Shown here: positions 6,275 through 8,743 of the stretch, one piece after another
Numbering within the stretch: the stretch's first letter is position 1
Layout: the number at the start of each line of letters is the position of its first letter
NCBI GenBank assembly: GCA_003242645.1
Contig: QGVC01000133.1
Coordinates: 1-8,743, forward strand
Reading direction: 5' to 3'
Length of the DNA: 8,743 bases
From: Pseudomonadota bacterium
GTDB lineage: Bacteria; Pseudomonadota; Alphaproteobacteria; Rhizobiales; Hyphomicrobiaceae
The notes under the pieces: model-generated
What the model was told of the DNA's origin: nothing
Database searches by the model: none
What the model saw: the letters and a program-made list of their open reading frames with translations, nothing else
Translations under genes and position numbers: made by a program

Positions 6275-7024
6275 ATGAGGCTCAAGGACAAGGTCGCAAT
6301 CATCACCGGCGGCGCATCCGGGTTCGGCAAGGCCATCGCTGAGACTTACGCAAGAGAGGGCGCGAAGGTCATGGTCGCTGACATCAACGGCCAGGGTGCC
6401 CGCGACGTGGCCAGCAATATCGGCAGCTCGGCGGCGCATATCGCCTGCGACGTCTCGAAGAAAAGCGACGTCGACGCAATGGTGGCCGAGACGGTGAAGG
6501 TGTTCGGCGGCGTCGACATCATGGTCAACAACGCCGGCTATACGCACAAGAACCAGTGGCTGCTGAACGTCACCGAGGAGGAGTTCGATCGCATCTTCGC
6601 GGTCAACGTAAAGGCGATCTATCTCTCGACGCTGGCTTGCGTGCCGGAGATGGAGAAGCGCGGCGGGGGCGTCATCATCAACACGGCATCGACAGCCGGC
6701 GTGCGCCCGCGGCCGGGACTTACCTGGTACAACGCCTCCAAAGGCGCAGTGATCACCATGACGAAATCCATGGCCGCAGAGCTGGCGCCGAAGAAAATCC
6801 GGGTCTGCGCCATCAATCCCGTCATTGGCGAGACCGGCATGTTGGAGCTGTTCATGGGCATGCCCGACACGCCAGAAAACCGGGCGAAGTTTCTTGCGAC
6901 CATCCCCCTTGGCCGCATGTCGAAGCCGAGCGATGTGGCCAATGCCGCGCTGTTCTTGGCTGACCCGGCTTCCGAGTTCATCACGGGAGTGGCGCTGGAG
7001 GTCGATGGCGGGCGGTGCATCTAG
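6275..7024 (+). CDS. Short-chain dehydrogenase/reductase (SDR) family oxidoreductase
   Basis: Classical SDR of 249 residues, the family's standard length. It is a cytoplasmic NAD(P)-dependent enzyme that interconverts an alcohol and a ketone. The Rossmann motif TGGASGFG is at 11-18, Asp36 (VADIN) at the end of the second strand favours NAD over NADP, and Asp59-Val60 follow in CDV. The NNAG motif is at 85-88, Asn111 in VNVKA, Ser139 in NTASTAG, and Tyr152 with Lys156 in WYNASKG, so the full Asn-Ser-Tyr-Lys catalytic set is present. The C-terminal half keeps the usual IRVCAINP, a PLGRMSKPSDVA segment and the ITGVALEVDGG ending, so it is complete. Substrate is unknown: annotations such as glucose dehydrogenase or 3-oxoacyl-ACP reductase would be generic guesses. 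Its neighbours, a GNAT enzyme and an LDH2-type dehydrogenase, suggest small-molecule metabolism. Confidence 0.94.
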   Translation: MRLKDKVAIITGGASGFGKAIAETYAREGAKVMVADINGQGARDVASNIGSSAAHIACDVSKKSDVDAMVAETVKVFGGVDIMVNNAGYTHKNQWLLNVTEEEFDRIFAVNVKAIYLSTLACVPEMEKRGGGVIINTASTAGVRPRPGLTWYNASKGAVITMTKSMAAELAPKKIRVCAINPVIGETGMLELFMGMPDTPENRAKFLATIPLGRMSKPSDVANAALFLADPASEFITGVALEVDGGRCI

Positions 7025-7050
7025 CGCCTGGGTAGGTTGGAGCTCCATAT

Positions 7051-7076
7051 CGGAGCGGTCGAGAAGCATCGCTCCG
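7051..7076. repeat. Inverted repeat between the SDR and GNAT genes
   Basis: Perfect 7-base arms CGGAGCG (7051-7057) and CGCTCCG (7070-7076) flank a 12-base loop in the 96-base gap. No T-run follows directly, so it is not a standard terminator. It might attenuate read-through, stabilise the SDR message or bind a regulator. A separate 8-base palindrome, GGAGCTCC, lies just upstream at 7039-7046. Confidence 0.4.
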
Positions 7077-7120
7077 CGTTGCCCTTTGGTTCCACACCCC
7101 GCGCCGGCGAAGGGAGCAAC

Positions 7121-7609
7121 ATGACATTAGAGTTCAGGCCATTCGAGAAGAAGGATTACGAGCGAGTTCTCAAGATCTGCATTGACGCGTTTACACCGCA
7201 CCATGCGCTGTTCGAAAAGACGCTCGGGAGCGAAATTTTCAAATATCAGTATCAGAATTGGAAGGAGGAATATGCTGATTATCTCGGCAAGTTCCCGAGT
7301 TCCGATCTCTCTGCGAAGATCTATGTTGCCGAGGAGGATGCCGAAATCGTCGGTTTCGTTGTCACCTCTGTGGATATCAAGCGCAAGGTCGGTGAAATCG
7401 GTTTGAACGCCGTCGATCCCGCGCATCAGGGTAGGGGCATCGGTAAAGCAATGTATGCTTTCGCTCTCGACGATCTCAAGAAGCGAGGAGCAAAGGTCGC
7501 CTATGTCGGGACCGGCGCCGATGCCGCCCATGCTCCTGCCCGCGCCGCTTATAGAGCGGTCGGATTCGACAAGGCGATTCCATCGCTCCACTATTTCAGA
7601 AGCCTATGA
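7121..7609 (+). CDS. GNAT family N-acetyltransferase
   Basis: Predicted cytoplasmic acetyltransferase of 162 residues that would transfer the acetyl group of acetyl-CoA to an amine. The start chosen is the ATG at 7121, preceded by AGGGAG four bases upstream. The frame is open from an ATG at 7037, but those 28 codons look non-coding and carry no domain. The fold is readable: N-terminal strand LEFRPFEKKDY (3-13), the central strands AKIYVAEEDAEIVGFVVTS (about 65-83), then motif A. Motif A has the strand EIGLNAVDP (92-100) and the acetyl-CoA pyrophosphate loop HQGRGIGKAMY (102-112). A motif-B-like end follows: APARAAYRAVGFDK (138-151). The first half is visibly richer in A and T than flanking genes, perhaps a sign of separate origin. 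Its stop overlaps the next start by ATGA (7606-7609). The acceptor substrate cannot be predicted. Confidence 0.9.
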   Translation: MTLEFRPFEKKDYERVLKICIDAFTPHHALFEKTLGSEIFKYQYQNWKEEYADYLGKFPSSDLSAKIYVAEEDAEIVGFVVTSVDIKRKVGEIGLNAVDPAHQGRGIGKAMYAFALDDLKKRGAKVAYVGTGADAAHAPARAAYRAVGFDKAIPSLHYFRSL

Positions 7610-8712
7610 GCGGGTCGGATATAGGGACCCAGCAGCCTGAGCCGCCCGAGGCTTCGGCGAGTGCAGTGCGCGTGCAGGTGGCTGTCCTCAAGTCCTTTGT
7701 CCAAGACCTCCTCGCTGCACAAGGTCTGACTGATGGGGATGCCGAGACCGCGGCCCATGCGCTCGTAACGGCGGATGTGCGTGGGGTCTGGTCGCACGGG
7801 GTGGTGCGTGCCCCGATGTACTGCGAACGTCTTGAACGCGGCGTTGCCAAGGCCCGACCCAGCATAAAAATCAATCGCGTAACGACTGCGGCTGCACTGA
7901 TGGATGGTGACGACGGTTTGGGCCTGATCGTCGCTCCACGTGCGATGGACGAGGCGATCGACATCGCACGCCAGCACGGCATCGGCCTCGTCGGCGTGAA
8001 GCGCAGCGGGCATTTCGGCATGGCAGCGCTCTATGCTCAGCAGGCGATCGATGCTGGTTGCATCGGGCTAGTGTTCACCAATGCTTCGCCGGCCCTGCCT
8101 CCATGGGGTGCGCGGAAAGCTTTCTTCGGCACCAGCCCCTTGGCCTTCGGTGCCCCTACCGGCGATGGTCCGCCGTTTCTCGTCGATATGGCGATGTCTA
8201 CAGTGGCCCGCGGCAAGTTGAAATTCGCAGCGCAGCGCGGCGAGGCGATTCCGCCGGGCCTTGCGCTCGACGCTGAAGGCAGGCCGACGACGGACGGTGC
8301 CGCTGCATTTAGCGGCGTCATGCTGCCCTTCGGAGGCGTCAAAGGCGCTGCGCTGTCATGGATGATGGACGTCTTCTGCGGCGTGTTTACCGGGGCGGCC
8401 ATGGGCGGGGAAGTCGCCAATCCGTTCAAGGATCTCGAACGCCCTCAGAATGCCGGACATGTCTTCATTGCCATTCGCGCCGATCTGTTCATGCCGTTGG
8501 CCGAGTTCATCGAGCGCATGAACACGGTCAGCGCACGCGCCAAGGCTCTCCCGCTTGCCGAAGGGTTCGATCGCATCCTCTCGCCGGGGGAGCCGGAAGC
8601 CTTGCGCGCGGCGGAGAACAAGGAACGCGGCGTTCCTCTCACTCCCGACGTGTTGCATTCCCTGCAAGAAACGGCCAAGCGTCTCGGTGTTCCGTTTCCG
8701 TTGATTGGTTAA
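7606..8712 (+). CDS. LDH2 family (malate/L-lactate dehydrogenase-like) oxidoreductase
   Basis: NAD(P)-dependent 2-hydroxyacid / 2-ketoacid (or cyclic imine) oxidoreductase of the LDH2/MDH2 family. This family includes YbiC, YiaK, AllD, ComC and DpkA and is unrelated to classical Rossmann lactate dehydrogenases. It is 368 residues. Landmarks: DVRGVWSHGVVR (57-68) with His64, SGHFGMAALYAQQA (134-147) with His136, TNASPALPPWGA (158-169), GTSPLAFGAP (175-184), DMAMSTVARGK (194-204), and the signature LPFGGVKGAALSWMMD (240-255). It is complete, ending with TAA at 8710-8712. The ATG at 7606 overlaps the GNAT stop (ATGA), implying translational coupling. The first 20 residues are Ser/Pro/Glu-rich and not family sequence, so a start at one of the GTG codons near residues 21-26 is an alternative. 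Exact substrate unknown. Confidence 0.93.
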   Translation: MSGSDIGTQQPEPPEASASAVRVQVAVLKSFVQDLLAAQGLTDGDAETAAHALVTADVRGVWSHGVVRAPMYCERLERGVAKARPSIKINRVTTAAALMDGDDGLGLIVAPRAMDEAIDIARQHGIGLVGVKRSGHFGMAALYAQQAIDAGCIGLVFTNASPALPPWGARKAFFGTSPLAFGAPTGDGPPFLVDMAMSTVARGKLKFAAQRGEAIPPGLALDAEGRPTTDGAAAFSGVMLPFGGVKGAALSWMMDVFCGVFTGAAMGGEVANPFKDLERPQNAGHVFIAIRADLFMPLAEFIERMNTVSARAKALPLAEGFDRILSPGEPEALRAAENKERGVPLTPDVLHSLQETAKRLGVPFPLIG

Positions 8713-8719
8713 ACGTTTA
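8710..8719. repeat. 10-base palindrome between convergent stop codons
   Basis: TAAACGTTTA is a perfect palindrome. It supplies the LDH2 stop on the plus strand and the second stop of the possible convergent gene on the minus strand. It is too short and AT-rich to be a terminator stem alone; no other structure is visible in the remaining bases. Confidence 0.4.
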
Positions 8720-8743
8720 TCAGCGGACGAACTTGTAATCGAA
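8720..8743 (-). CDS. Possible C-terminal end of a convergent gene (cut by window edge)
   Basis: On the minus strand the last bases read FDYKFVR, then TGA (8722-8720) and a second stop TAA (8719-8717). The tandem stops and the tight convergent layout, seven bases from the LDH2 stop, are what a genuine gene end would look like. Only seven codons are visible, so no family can be assigned, and this could be chance. Confidence 0.35.
   Translation of the reverse strand, partial: FDYKFVR

Noticed and set aside
6143..7069. A 308-codon minus-strand open frame opposite the SDR gene
   Set aside because: His/Asp/Arg-rich mirror translation without motifs; the SDR on the plus strand has the full catalytic set and a strong ribosome-binding site.
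7262..7406. A perfect AAGGAGG with an ATG three bases later inside the GNAT gene, suggesting a nested small gene
   Set aside because: The purine run is the coding sequence for Lys-Glu-Glu in the GNAT frame, and the out-of-frame peptide of about 44 residues is Ser/Arg-rich with no recognisable feature.
1..8743. CRISPR arrays, insertion sequences, tRNA genes, toxin-antitoxin or phage defence genes
   Set aside because: Looked for regularly spaced repeats, transposase motifs, terminal inverted repeats and tRNA-like ends on both strands and found none.

Overview
The window is high-GC DNA with tightly packed genes and looks chromosomal, from an alphaproteobacterium, most likely of the Hyphomicrobiales (Rhizobiales). 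The case rests on three things: the order membrane-anchored cytochrome c / divergent kdsB / pheA; a tandem pair of YejA-type solute-binding proteins; and protein variants that, from memory, are common in this group, such as a QGDLP motif in KdsB and a TKLES-Y motif in the PheA ACT domain. No database search was possible, so the taxonomic call is an inference.

Left part (1-3511, minus strand): two consecutive genes encode large periplasmic peptide-binding proteins of the YejA / oligopeptide-binding family. They overlap by 4 bases (ATGA), so they are probably one operon with coupled translation. The second gene of the pair runs off the left edge of the window. The yejB-yejE-yejF membrane and ATPase genes would be expected beyond that edge but are not visible. 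Upstream of the operon (3512-3732) is a gene-free stretch. It holds a plausible extended -10 promoter, a stem-loop that probably terminates the gene upstream, and further inverted repeats.

Middle part (3733-6194): a CycM-like membrane-anchored class I cytochrome c on the minus strand diverges from kdsB (CMP-Kdo synthesis for lipopolysaccharide) and pheA (prephenate dehydratase for phenylalanine synthesis) on the plus strand. The 177-base divergent region contains a good sigma70-like promoter candidate facing the cytochrome.

Right part (6275-8712, plus strand): a short-chain dehydrogenase/reductase with a strong ribosome binding site is followed by a GNAT acetyltransferase, which overlaps by ATGA an oxidoreductase of the LDH2 (malate/L-lactate dehydrogenase-like) family. 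The three may form a small metabolic operon acting on a hydroxy- or keto-acid, but the substrate cannot be read from sequence. The last 24 bases probably hold the C-terminus of a convergent minus-strand gene.

Nothing looks like a mobile element, CRISPR array, tRNA/rRNA or phage gene, and no clearly new system was found. The points most worth a second look are the duplicated YejA-type receptors, the overlapping terminator and promoter signals in front of them, and the uncharacterised SDR-GNAT-LDH2 cluster.
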